Shown here piece by piece: positions 52,056 to 60,385 of a stretch of DNA of 64,000 nucleotides. The translations under genes were made by a program, and so were the position numbers. The notes beneath the pieces are model-generated. The model was given only the letters and a program-made list of their open reading frames with translations, ran no database searches and was not told the origin of the DNA. Source of the DNA: Actinomadura sp. DC4 (GTDB lineage: Bacteria > Actinomycetota > Actinomycetes > Streptosporangiales > Streptosporangiaceae); contig NZ_JAUEQY010000006.1 of assembly GCF_030406325.1 (NCBI RefSeq), positions 186,001-250,000 of the forward strand, read 5' to 3'. Positions within the stretch are counted from its first letter, which is position 1; each line of letters begins with the position of its first letter.

Positions 52056-53045
52056 TCAGCCCGTGTAGCGGGCGACGATCCGGGCGAAGTCGTACGGCTG
52101 CTGGTCCACGCTGCTGCACCTGCCGTCGACCCAGCCGGTGGTGCCGGTGCACACGCGGTCCCGGTTGAGCGACCAGAACGACAGCCGGGCGAGGTGGTGG
52201 CCGCTCGCGTAGCCGAGCAGGGTGGTGAACGTGTCCTGGGTGAACAGCTCGCTGGGCTGGTCGGTGTGCCCGTTCATGAGGGTCAGTCCCGTACGGGCGT
52301 AGACCTGGGCGGAGGAAAGGTCGGGTCGCAGCGCGGTGAGCTGGGCGTGCGCGTCCTCCATGACCTTCTCCACGTCGGCGGCCATCGAGGCGGCCGGGCC
52401 TCCGTAGTCGAAGGCCATCACGGCGTACGTGTCGATGTCCGCGCCGTTGTCCTCGGCCCGCTGGATCTCGGCCCTGTCCAGGTCGCTCAGCCCGACCGTC
52501 GTCACCGGCATGGTGAGGGAGACCTCGAGCGCGCGGCCCGCCGCGGCGGCGTTCTGCTTGAGGATCCGTACGGCCTGGAATCTCTTGGCCGCCCCGCTCG
52601 CGTCGCCGAGGTCGTCGCCCTCGATGTCCAGGTCGATGTGGGTGAGCGCGTACTTGTCGATCACCTGCTGGTACGCCCGCGCGAGCGAGGACGCGTCCGG
52701 GCAGGCGGCGCCCAGCTCGACGCCGTTGTAGCCGCCGAAGGAGACGGCGACGTCGCCGCCGGCCGAGCGCAGCGCGCCGACGTCGGCCGCCACGGTGGTG
52801 TCGCCGGCGACCGGGGCGGAGCCGTCCCAGGTCGGAGTGCAGCCGCCGCCGTTCGGCGCGAGGACGAAGGCGAGGACCAGTTGCCGCAGGCCGCTGCCGG
52901 TGATGTCCGAGATGGGCTGCGGGTCGTTGTCGAGCGGCATGAAGTACGGCGCCGCCGTGAGCGAAGGGGCGGCGGAGGCGGGGGCGGACAGCCCTGCGAG
53001 GACGAGCAGGCAGGCGGTCAGGGCGATCCAGGCGCGGGGACGCAT
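52056..53045 (-). CDS. Secreted GH18 chitinase, single domain
   Basis: A 329-residue exported protein. The signal peptide (about 1-28) includes RAWIALTACLLVLAGLS and APASA. The GH18 barrel has the catalytic DLDIEG (about 135-140), the SFGGYNG strand before it, and MAFDYGG. It is of the small ChiD-like class without accessory domains. I start it at the ATG at 53045 with GGAGG 5 bases upstream. Palindromes upstream at 53124-53179 suggest control by sugar-responsive repressors. It probably acts with the multi-domain chitinase downstream. Confidence 0.9.
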   Translation of the reverse strand: MRPRAWIALTACLLVLAGLSAPASAAPSLTAAPYFMPLDNDPQPISDITGSGLRQLVLAFVLAPNGGGCTPTWDGSAPVAGDTTVAADVGALRSAGGDVAVSFGGYNGVELGAACPDASSLARAYQQVIDKYALTHIDLDIEGDDLGDASGAAKRFQAVRILKQNAAAAGRALEVSLTMPVTTVGLSDLDRAEIQRAEDNGADIDTYAVMAFDYGGPAASMAADVEKVMEDAHAQLTALRPDLSSAQVYARTGLTLMNGHTDQPSELFTQDTFTTLLGYASGHHLARLSFWSLNRDRVCTGTTGWVDGRCSSVDQQPYDFARIVARYTG

Positions 53046-53123
53046 GGGTCCTCCAAAACGAGCGGCAGCCGGGACTGTCGCGGTCATCGGAGCGCCCCCG
53101 GCCCCTGACGCGGCAGTAACCCG

Positions 53124-53179
53124 AGTGGACTAGATCCGGTCAGGATCCGTCAATATCTAACAGGAAAGTTTCCTATCAG
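53124..53179 (-). promoter_or_regulatory. Candidate operators upstream of the chitinase
   Basis: AGTGGACTAGATCCGG (53124-53139) matches the DasR consensus AGTGGTCTAGACCACT at 11 of 16 positions, including the CTAGA core. A second dyad is centred on 53168: AGGAAA-G-TTTCCT, with outer matches making 9 of 11 positions symmetric. Both lie 80-135 bp before the start codon. DasR-type control of chitinases is known in Streptomyces; here it is only a sequence resemblance. Confidence 0.35.
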
Positions 53180-53310
53180 AGTTTCCCGCTGCTGGTCGAT
53201 GCCCAAGTCAACACCTAGACCGCCTTTTGGGCTTTTTGCCGAAAACCTTCATTTACGGATGCCCGAAAAAGCCATCGCCCGCCGGGGAGGCCGCTGGTTA
53301 GGCTTCGAGC

Positions 53311-53853
53311 ATGGGCGGAACAGTGACGGCGGTCAGCAGCAACGGGAAATACTCCTTCACCAAGCCGAACCGCGACGGCATCACCCTGCTCGCCGGATTG
53401 GGGGTCGAGGGCGACGTCCACGCCGGCGTGACGGTCAAGCACCGCTCCCGCATGGCACAGGACCCGACCCGGCCGAACCTCCGGCAGGTCCACCTCATCC
53501 ACGAGGAACTGTTCGCCGAGGTCGGGGCGGCCGGGTTCACGGTGGCGCCCGGCGAGCTCGGCGAGAACGTCACCACGCGCGGCATCGACCTGCTCGCCCT
53601 GCCCGTCGGCACGGTGCTGCGCCTCGGCGACGAGGCGGCCGTGGAGGTGACCGGCCTGCGCAACCCCTGCCGCCAGATCGACGGCTTCCAGGACGGCCTG
53701 CTGAAGCAGGTCCTCGGCCGCGACGAGGCGGGGAACGTCGTCCGCAAGGCCGGGATCATGAGCGTCGTGATCGTGGGCGGCGTCGTACGCCCCGGCGACG
53801 TGATCAAGGTCGAGCTCCCCGCCGGGCCGCACCGCCCGCTCGACCGCGTCTGA
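53311..53853 (+). CDS. MOSC domain protein
   Basis: A 180-residue MOSC (molybdenum cofactor sulfurase C-terminal) protein. The conserved cysteine lies in LRNPCRQIDGFQ (about 129-140). Other marks are GVEGDVHAG and LGENVTTRGIDLLALPVGT. Such proteins bind or transfer sulfur with molybdenum cofactor enzymes, or act on N-hydroxylated substrates. It has no partner gene nearby. No clear ribosome site precedes the ATG. It converges on the AsnC fragment with a 6-bp gap. Confidence 0.88.
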   Translation: MGGTVTAVSSNGKYSFTKPNRDGITLLAGLGVEGDVHAGVTVKHRSRMAQDPTRPNLRQVHLIHEELFAEVGAAGFTVAPGELGENVTTRGIDLLALPVGTVLRLGDEAAVEVTGLRNPCRQIDGFQDGLLKQVLGRDEAGNVVRKAGIMSVVIVGGVVRPGDVIKVELPAGPHRPLDRV

Positions 53854-53859
53854 CCCGCG

Positions 53860-54348
53860 TCAGCGGCGGTCGTCCTTCAGCCGTTCACCGGCCACGAGCG
53901 TCGCGGCCTGTTTGATCTGGCGGTGGACCGGGCTCAGGTCCGCCGACTCGACGCCGGGCAGGGTCCCGACGCGGTCGGAGGTGAACTCGAAGAGTTCGTC
54001 CAGGTCCCGGCAGTGGACGGCCGCGAGCAGGTTGTTCCGCCCCGACAGGGCGACGGCGAAGCCCACTTCGGGCATCCGCGCCAGCACGCGTCCCACCGCC
54101 TTGGCGGACGGGTGTACCCGCAGCCAGAGGTTCGCCCGCGCGTGGTACCCCAGTGCCGCCGGTGCGAGCTCCAGGTGGATGTGGACGACGCGTTCCGCGA
54201 TGAGCGTCTCCAGCCGCCGGGACGCCCGGCCGGGGGTGAGGCCGGCCGCGGACGCGAGGTCGACGAGGCTGGCGCGCCCGTCGGCGGCGAGGGCCGCCAG
54301 CAGCTTCTCGTCGTGGTCCGGGAGATGGGGCGATCGGTTCACGACCAT
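53860..54348 (-). pseudogene. AsnC regulator, C-terminal half (second HTH + RAM)
   Basis: A 162-residue frame with its own AsnC module: HTH (LPDHDEKLLAALAADGRASLVDLASAAG) and RAM domain (RMPEVGFAVALSGRNNLLAAVH). It looks like the second half of the tandem-AsnC regulators of about 330 residues common in actinobacteria. The first half is in a different frame directly upstream. The ATG at 54348 overlaps the upstream stop by 10 bases, so it is either one frameshifted gene or, less likely, a coupled two-gene version. Confidence 0.65.
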
Positions 54349-54842
54349 GGCCGACTCGCCGAAAGCCCGTCGGCCGGGCCCAGCCGCGCCTCCTGCTCGG
54401 GCGTCAGCACCCCGGTGAGCGCGGCCCAGTAATGGCCCCGTCCGCCGAGGAACTTTCGGAGCATGACGGACGCCTCGAGGTCGAGTACGGCCGCGGCGCG
54501 CGGGAGCCTGCGGCCGAGCAGGTCCTCGCGCTCCTCCTCCGACCGGGACCGGACCGCGCACGTGACCTCGGCGCCGAAGTCGTTGAGCGCGACCCAGGTG
54601 ACGTCGTCCCGGTCCGCGAGCGCCTCGGCGATGGCCGCGCCGCTGCCGGGCCGGCACCGAAGCCGCACCATCCACTGGCTCTGGCCGAGCGCGCCCGGGT
54701 CGACGGCCCCGGTCACCCGCAGCACGCCCGTACGCCGCATCCGCCTGTACCGGCGGGACACGGTCGGCTCCGACAGCCCGAGAACCGACGCCATCGTCGC
54801 GAACGGGACGCGCGGATCGACCTGGAGGGCCCGGATGACTCG
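54339..54842 (-). pseudogene. AsnC regulator, N-terminal half, 5' end missing
   Basis: Codes an AsnC HTH (VIRALQVDPRVPFATMASVLG, with SEPTVSRRYRRMRRTG) and RAM domain (VTWVALNDFGAEVTCAV), then a linker ending in a stop. The conserved start (LDxLDxxIIRALQ) begins only at about ERVIRALQ near 54842, where the sequence passes into an MFS gene running the other way. No start codon belongs to it. It was part of a tandem-AsnC gene together with the frame downstream. Confidence 0.7.
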
Positions 54843-56258
54843 TTCGGCGCGCTGCAGTGGGTCGTCGACGGCTACGCGCTGGCGCTGGCCGCCCTGCTGC
54901 TGGGCGCCGGCGCGCTGGCCGACAGGTCCGGTCACCGCCGGATCTACCTGGTCGGGATCGCCGTGTTCGCGCTGGCCTCGCTGGCCTGCGGCCTCGCGCC
55001 GGACCCCGCGGCGCTCATCGGCGCCCGGGTGGTGCAGGGCGCGGGCGGCGCGGCGATGATCGCCACGACGTTCGCGCTGCTGAACGGCTCCTACACCGGC
55101 CGGGACCGGGGCACGGCGTACGGGATGTGGGGAGCCGTGTCCGGTGCCTCCTCGGCGGTCGGGCCGTTGCTCGGCGGCCCGCTGACCGAGGGCCTGTCGT
55201 GGCGCTGGATCTTCCTCGTCAACCTCCCGGTGAGCGCGGTGGCCATCGTCATGAGCGCGCTCGTCCTGCGTGACGCGCCCACCGGTCGGGCGCGTCGTGT
55301 CGACGTGCCGGGTGTGGTCCTCTTCTCGTCCGCGATCGGTCTCCTGACGTACGGGATGATCCGCGCCGGCGAGTACGGCTGGGGCGCCCCGACCTGCTGG
55401 CCGGCGCTCTGCGGCGGCGCGGCGCTGCTGATCGCGTTCGCGATCGCCGAGACGCGCGTCGCCGAGCCGTTGCTCGATCCGGTTCTGCTGCGCAACCGCG
55501 TCTTCGGCGGCGTGCTGATCGCCGCCCTCCTGCTGAACTTCGCCGCGTACGTGTCGCTGACCTACACCTCGATCTGGATGCAGTCGGTCCTGCGGCTGTC
55601 CCCGGTGACCGCCGGTCTGGTCGCCCTGCCGATGTCGGGGGCCGCGTTCGCCGTCTCGGCCTCGCTCGGGCGGGTCATGCACCGGCTGCGGCCCGGGCGG
55701 CTGATCGGCGGCGGGATCCTGCTCATCGGGGCCGGTGACCTTCTGGGCTTCGCGCTCGTGCGCGCGTGGCCGTCGTGGCCGGCGCTGCTGCCCGGCTTCT
55801 TCGTCCTCGGGCTCGGTGTCGGCCTGGCCACGCCGCCGATGAGCTCGACCGGCACGGCGGCGGTGCCGGCCGGGCGCGGCGGGATGGCGGGCGGCGCCGT
55901 CTACACGGCCCGGCAGGTGGGCTACGCGTTCGGCATCGCGCTGCTGGGCAGCGTCTTCACGGCCGGCGCGCACCACACCCTCACCGGCCGGCACGTCGAG
56001 TCCTCCGGCGCGGTCGCCCACGCCATCGCCGGCGCGCGGAGCGCCGACGTGCTGCGCTCGGCGCCCGCGGGCTCACGCCACGTCCTCGGCGAGGCGGTCC
56101 ACGCCGCCGCCGCGAACGGCATCGCGGTGCTCCTCCTCGTCGCCGGGCTCGTCGGCGTCGCCGCGGCCCTGAGCTCGTTCGTCCTGCTCCGGGAGCGCCC
56201 CGCGGCCGAGACCGCCGCCGGCGCTCCCGACCCGGAACTCGTCCGGGACCGCCCATGA
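54840..56258 (+). pseudogene. MFS transporter (DHA2 type), 5' end missing
   Basis: About 472 codons of a drug-exporter-type MFS protein. The recognisable sequence starts abruptly at SFGALQWVVDGYALALAALL (TM2). TM1 with motif D1 (LDxTIVNVALP) is absent, and upstream DNA is the AsnC gene on the other strand. The rest is well kept: GRDRGTAYGMWGAVSGASSAVG, PLLDPVLLRNRVFGG, VYTARQVGYAFGIALLG. No in-frame ribosome site or suitable start codon is seen near 54840. It should be non-functional unless a cryptic start gives a shortened protein. Confidence 0.78.
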
Positions 56259-56638
56259 CCGTCGGTACCGGCGTGGATGATGTCGGCGTGGATGATCTGG
56301 AGCTGTTGCGGCGCGAGTTCTCCGCCGAAGAAGGCACGTTCTTCGGCCGGCTGCGCCCCGATCTCGTGTGGGACAAGGCCGCCTTCGGCCGGCTGGAGCA
56401 GGCCATGCGCCGGGTGTGCGCCGCCTTCGAGGGCCGCGACGACCTGCCCCGGTGGCTCGTCGAGGGTTTCTGGGACTGCCACGACTGGGTCCCCGGCTGG
56501 ACCGGGCACCCGAACTTCCCCCGGCCCGAGCCGCCCGAATACTACGAGGAGGCGGTCGAGCGACTACGGGACCTGCAGTACTGGTTCGTACGAGGCGAGT
56601 CGCTCTACCTCCCCGGGCACGAGTGGAAGGACCTGTGA
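56255..56638 (+). CDS. Conserved hypothetical protein
   Basis: A 127-residue acidic, aromatic-rich soluble protein: LELLRREFSAEEGTFFGRLR at the N terminus, then DLPRWLVEGFWDCHDWVPGW and a C-terminal helix ending in LPGHEWKDL. I do not recognise a family, though similar short proteins occur in actinobacteria. The ATG overlaps the MFS stop (ATGA), so it was translated with the transporter. It converges on the DUF218 gene with a 1-bp gap. Confidence 0.72.
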   Translation: MTVGTGVDDVGVDDLELLRREFSAEEGTFFGRLRPDLVWDKAAFGRLEQAMRRVCAAFEGRDDLPRWLVEGFWDCHDWVPGWTGHPNFPRPEPPEYYEEAVERLRDLQYWFVRGESLYLPGHEWKDL

Positions 56639-56639
56639 C

Positions 56640-57476
56640 CTACGGCTCGTCGCGCCAGCGGCCGTACAGCTGGAAGTACAGGTAGCCGCCGGTCTCGCGG
56701 ACGATGTAGTGGAACTGCGTGTCACGGGAGTAGACCGTCGGGCCGCTGCGGGTGGGTGAGGTGGCCGCGTTGATGCCGTTCGCGCGGGCCATGGTACGGG
56801 AGCGCAGCGCGTGCGGCGGGTCGGTGACGATCGTCGCGGTGTGCCAGCCCAGCTTCTTGAACTCACCGCCGGCCGCGATCATGCTCTGCAGCGTGTCGCT
56901 GCCCGCGGGCACGGCCACCACCTGGCTCGACGGCACGCCGTGCTCGGCCAGCCAGGCCTTGCCGCTGCCGGCCTCGGTGTAGTTGTCGCCGGGCCGCTTG
57001 CCGCCCACGGTCACGATGTGCTTGGACACGCCGGCCTTGTACAGGTTGAGCGCGTGCCGCAGCCGCCAGGCCAGCACGTCGCCCGGAGTTCCGTTGAACT
57101 GCGCCGCGCCCAGCACGAGGATCGCGTCCGAGTGCGTGCGGACGTCCTCGCGCGCGACGTACCAGACGTACGCTCCGGCGGCCAGGGGAACGCCGATGAT
57201 CAGGGCGATCACCAGGTAGAACGCCCGCTTCACCCAGCGCCACGGCGTGCGCGGCCGCGGGCGGCCGGGATCCTCGTCGTAGGGGACCAGGGGCTCCGCG
57301 GGCGACTCCGGCCGCGCCCGGCGCGGCAGGTCCTCGCAGGTCGGGTCGGCCCGCCGTACGGGAAGGTCGACCCGGGTGCGCGGCGAATCTTCGTCCTTCT
57401 TCGTGGCGTCCCGGTCGATCTCGACGGTGGGATCCACATCGTCCGGCCGTTCCGTGATCGCTCCTCCATCTCTCAC
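56640..57476 (-). CDS. DUF218 (SanA/YdcF-like) membrane protein
   Basis: A 278-residue protein with an acidic, basic and proline-rich cytoplasmic N terminus (1-82), one transmembrane helix (about 83-105) and a DUF218 domain outside (SDAILVLGAAQFNGTPGDVLAWRL; VGGKRPGDNYTEAGSGKAWL; DTLQSMIAAG; THTATIVTDPPHALR-like strand). DUF218 proteins (SanA, YdcF, ElyC) act in envelope maintenance; the enzyme reaction is not known. It is 32 bp downstream of ppdK on the same strand. Confidence 0.85.
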   Translation of the reverse strand: MRDGGAITERPDDVDPTVEIDRDATKKDEDSPRTRVDLPVRRADPTCEDLPRRARPESPAEPLVPYDEDPGRPRPRTPWRWVKRAFYLVIALIIGVPLAAGAYVWYVAREDVRTHSDAILVLGAAQFNGTPGDVLAWRLRHALNLYKAGVSKHIVTVGGKRPGDNYTEAGSGKAWLAEHGVPSSQVVAVPAGSDTLQSMIAAGGEFKKLGWHTATIVTDPPHALRSRTMARANGINAATSPTRSGPTVYSRDTQFHYIVRETGGYLYFQLYGRWRDEP

Positions 57477-57508
57477 GACCGGTCAGACGATCTAGCCGGG
57501 CCGAAGGT

Positions 57509-60154
57509 TCACGAGGTCTCGTTCGACTCTATAGCCGCACGTCCCGCTTCCAGGCGAGCCACGGGGATGCGGAACGGTGAGCAGGACACATAGTCCAGTC
57601 CGGCGTCGTGGAAGAAGTGCACCGACTCCGGGTCTCCGCCGTGTTCGCCGCAGATGCCCAGCTTGAGGTCCGGGCGTGTCCTCCGGCCCTCCTCGACGGC
57701 GATGCGCACCAGCCGCCCGACGCCGTCGACGTCCAGGGTCTCGAACGGGGAGACGCCGAAGATGCCGAGCTCCAGGTAGCGGCCGAAGAACGCCGACTCC
57801 ACGTCGTCGCGGGAGAACCCCCAGGTCGTCTGGGTCAGGTCGTTGGTGCCGAAGGAGAAGAACTGCGCCGCCTCGGCGATCTGGCCGGCCGTCAGCGCGG
57901 CGCGGGGCAGCTCGATCATGGTGCCGATCAGCGCCTCGACGCCGATCTCCGCCAGGATCCGCGTCGCCTCCTCCCGTACGATCTCCAGCTCCTGCACGGC
58001 CCCGACGAGCGGGATCATGATCTCCGCGTGCGGGTCCCGGCCGGCCTCCTTCAGCTCGGCCGTGGCCTCGGCGATGGCGCGTACCTGCATGGCGAACAGC
58101 CCCGGGATGACGACGCCGAGGCGTACGCCGCGCAGGCCCAGCATGGGGTTCTGCTCGTGCAGCCGCTGTACGGCCTCCAGCAGGCGTTCGTCGTCGTCGG
58201 AGGCGTGGCCCGTGGCGACCTTGACCGTCAGGTCGGTCAGGTCGGGCAGGAACTCGTGCAGCGGCGGGTCGATCAGCCGGATCGTCACCGGCAGCCCGTC
58301 CATCGCCTCGAAGATCTCCTTGAAGTCCTGCTTCTGCAGGGGCTCCAGGGCGTCCAGGGCGGCGCGCCGGTCGTCCTTGGTCTCGGCGAGGATGAGGTCC
58401 TCGACGTACTGCCGGCGCTCCCCCAGGAACATGTGCTCGGTCCGGCACAGCCCGATCCCCTGCGCGCCGAACCTCCGGGCGCGGGCCGCGTCCTCGCCGT
58501 TGTCGGCGTTGGCGCGTACGGCGAGGCGGCGGCGCTCGTCGGCGTGGCTCATCACCCGGTCGACGGCCTCCACCAGCTCGTCCTGGGCCTCGTCGCCCTC
58601 GAAGTAGCGCACGACCGGGGAGTCGACGACGGCGACCTCGCCGAGGTAGACCGCGCCGGAGGAGCCGTCGATCGACAGGACGTCGCCCTCCTTGATCGTG
58701 ACGTTGCCGGGGCCGTTGGCCTGCCGCGCCTTGACGTCGATCTCGAGTTCTTCGGCACCGCAGACGCAGGTCTTGCCCATGCCGCGGGCGACGACCGCCG
58801 CGTGTGAGGTCTTGCCGCCGCGCGAGGTGAGGATGCCGCGTGCTGCGATCATGCCGTCCAGGTCGTCGGGGCTGGTCTCGCGGCGCAGGAGGATGACGTC
58901 CTCGCCGTCGCCGGCCAGCTCGACCGCGCGCCGGGAGGTGAAGACGGCCTTGCCGACCGCCGCGCCGGGCGAGGCGCCCATGCCCGTCGTGAGCTTCTCG
59001 GCGCCTGCGGTGTCGCCGAAGCGGGGGAACATCAGCTGGGCGAGCTGCTCGCCGGTCACCCGGCGTACGGCCTCGTCCTCGTCGATGAGCCCCTGGTCGA
59101 CGAGCTGGAACGCGATGCGGAACGCCGCCGCGGCGGTGCGCTTGCCCACGCGCGTCTGCAGCATCCAGAGCTTGCCGCTCTCGATGGTGAACTCGATGTC
59201 GCACAGGTCGCGGTAGTGGTTCTCCAGCTTCTCCATGATCTGCAGGAGCTCGTCGTACGAGGCCTTGTCGATCTCTTCGAGGTCGGTCAGCGGCACCGTG
59301 CTGCGGACGCCCGCGACGACGTCCTCGCCCTGGGCGTTCTGCAGGTAGTCGCCGTAGATGCCCTGCTGGCCGGTTGCCGGGTCGCGGGTGAACGCCACAC
59401 CCGTACCCGAGTCCATGCCCAGGTTGCCGAAGACCATCGCCACGATGTTGACCGCGGTGCCGAGGTCGGCGGGGATGCGCTCCTGGCGGCGGTAGAGGAT
59501 GGCGCGGGGGGCGTTCCAGGAGCCGAAGACGGCCTTGACCGCGAGGTTCATCTGCTCGCGCGGCTCGGTGGGGAACTCCCGCCCGGCGTGCTCACGGACG
59601 ATGTCCTTGTACGTCCCGACCAGGGCGCGGAAGTCCTCCGCGTCCAGGTCCACGTCATTGTCGACGCCCTTGGCCTCCTTGGCCGCGTCGATCGCGTCCT
59701 CGAACAGGTCGCCCTCGATGTCCAGCACGGTCTTGCCGAACATCTGGATCAGCCGGCGGTAGGAGTCCCAGGCGAACCTCTCGTTGCCGGAGCGCTCGGC
59801 CAGGCCGTGCACCGACTCGTCGTTCAGCCCGATGTTGAGGACGGTCTCCATCATGCCCGGCATGGAGAACTTCGCGCCCGAGCGGACGCTGACGAGAAGC
59901 GGGTCGTCGGGCTGGCCGAGGCGTTTGCCCATCTCCCGCTCCAGCGCCTCGAGGTAGCGCTCGATCTCGGCGTCGAGCCCGTCGGGCACCGATCCGTGCT
60001 CGAGAAAGTGCCGGCAGGCCGCCGAGGTGATCGTGAAGCCGGGCGGCACGGGTAGTCCGAGGTTGGTCATCTCGGCGAGGTTGGCGCCCTTGCCACCCAG
60101 CAGATCCTTGAGATCCTTGTTGCCCTCAGTGAAGTCGTACACATACTTCGGCAT
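57509..60154 (-). CDS. ppdK: Pyruvate, phosphate dikinase
   Basis: An 881-residue enzyme that interconverts ATP, Pi and pyruvate with AMP, PPi and PEP. The N-terminal ATP-grasp domain begins YDFTEGNKDLKDLLGGKGANLAEM. The phosphohistidine His451 lies in GGKTSHAAVVARGMGKT. The C-terminal PEP/pyruvate barrel has GIGLCRTEHMF and the active-site Cys in GICGEHGGDP (about 828). The length is normal. The ATG at 60154 has AGGAAGAG upstream. It is divergent from the GH15 gene and forms a scaffold with dgt, dnaG and rpoD on the same strand. Confidence 0.96.
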   Translation of the reverse strand: MPKYVYDFTEGNKDLKDLLGGKGANLAEMTNLGLPVPPGFTITSAACRHFLEHGSVPDGLDAEIERYLEALEREMGKRLGQPDDPLLVSVRSGAKFSMPGMMETVLNIGLNDESVHGLAERSGNERFAWDSYRRLIQMFGKTVLDIEGDLFEDAIDAAKEAKGVDNDVDLDAEDFRALVGTYKDIVREHAGREFPTEPREQMNLAVKAVFGSWNAPRAILYRRQERIPADLGTAVNIVAMVFGNLGMDSGTGVAFTRDPATGQQGIYGDYLQNAQGEDVVAGVRSTVPLTDLEEIDKASYDELLQIMEKLENHYRDLCDIEFTIESGKLWMLQTRVGKRTAAAAFRIAFQLVDQGLIDEDEAVRRVTGEQLAQLMFPRFGDTAGAEKLTTGMGASPGAAVGKAVFTSRRAVELAGDGEDVILLRRETSPDDLDGMIAARGILTSRGGKTSHAAVVARGMGKTCVCGAEELEIDVKARQANGPGNVTIKEGDVLSIDGSSGAVYLGEVAVVDSPVVRYFEGDEAQDELVEAVDRVMSHADERRRLAVRANADNGEDAARARRFGAQGIGLCRTEHMFLGERRQYVEDLILAETKDDRRAALDALEPLQKQDFKEIFEAMDGLPVTIRLIDPPLHEFLPDLTDLTVKVATGHASDDDERLLEAVQRLHEQNPMLGLRGVRLGVVIPGLFAMQVRAIAEATAELKEAGRDPHAEIMIPLVGAVQELEIVREEATRILAEIGVEALIGTMIELPRAALTAGQIAEAAQFFSFGTNDLTQTTWGFSRDDVESAFFGRYLELGIFGVSPFETLDVDGVGRLVRIAVEEGRRTRPDLKLGICGEHGGDPESVHFFHDAGLDYVSCSPFRIPVARLEAGRAAIESNETS

Positions 60155-60385
60155 GGGGACTCTTCCTCACTCCGGCGCGCTGAATGCGGTGACTCTACCC
60201 AGCTCTCGGTGAATCTTCGGTCACTGTGGGCTTTGATGATTATTCGCGCAGGTCACACCGGGTGGAGTGGTCTATTCCAATACCGACATTCCCGGGCATT
60301 TAGCCCAATAACCCCCACGCAGAGTCTTCTTTCCTCGACCTGCGACTATGCGCTTACCGCGCTCCATGCCGGAGATGATGGCGGC

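Noticed and set aside
54432-54839. N-terminal extension of the MFS protein through the AsnC region
   Set aside because: The open frame is antisense to a clear AsnC HTH and encodes no membrane segment; it is open only because of high GC.
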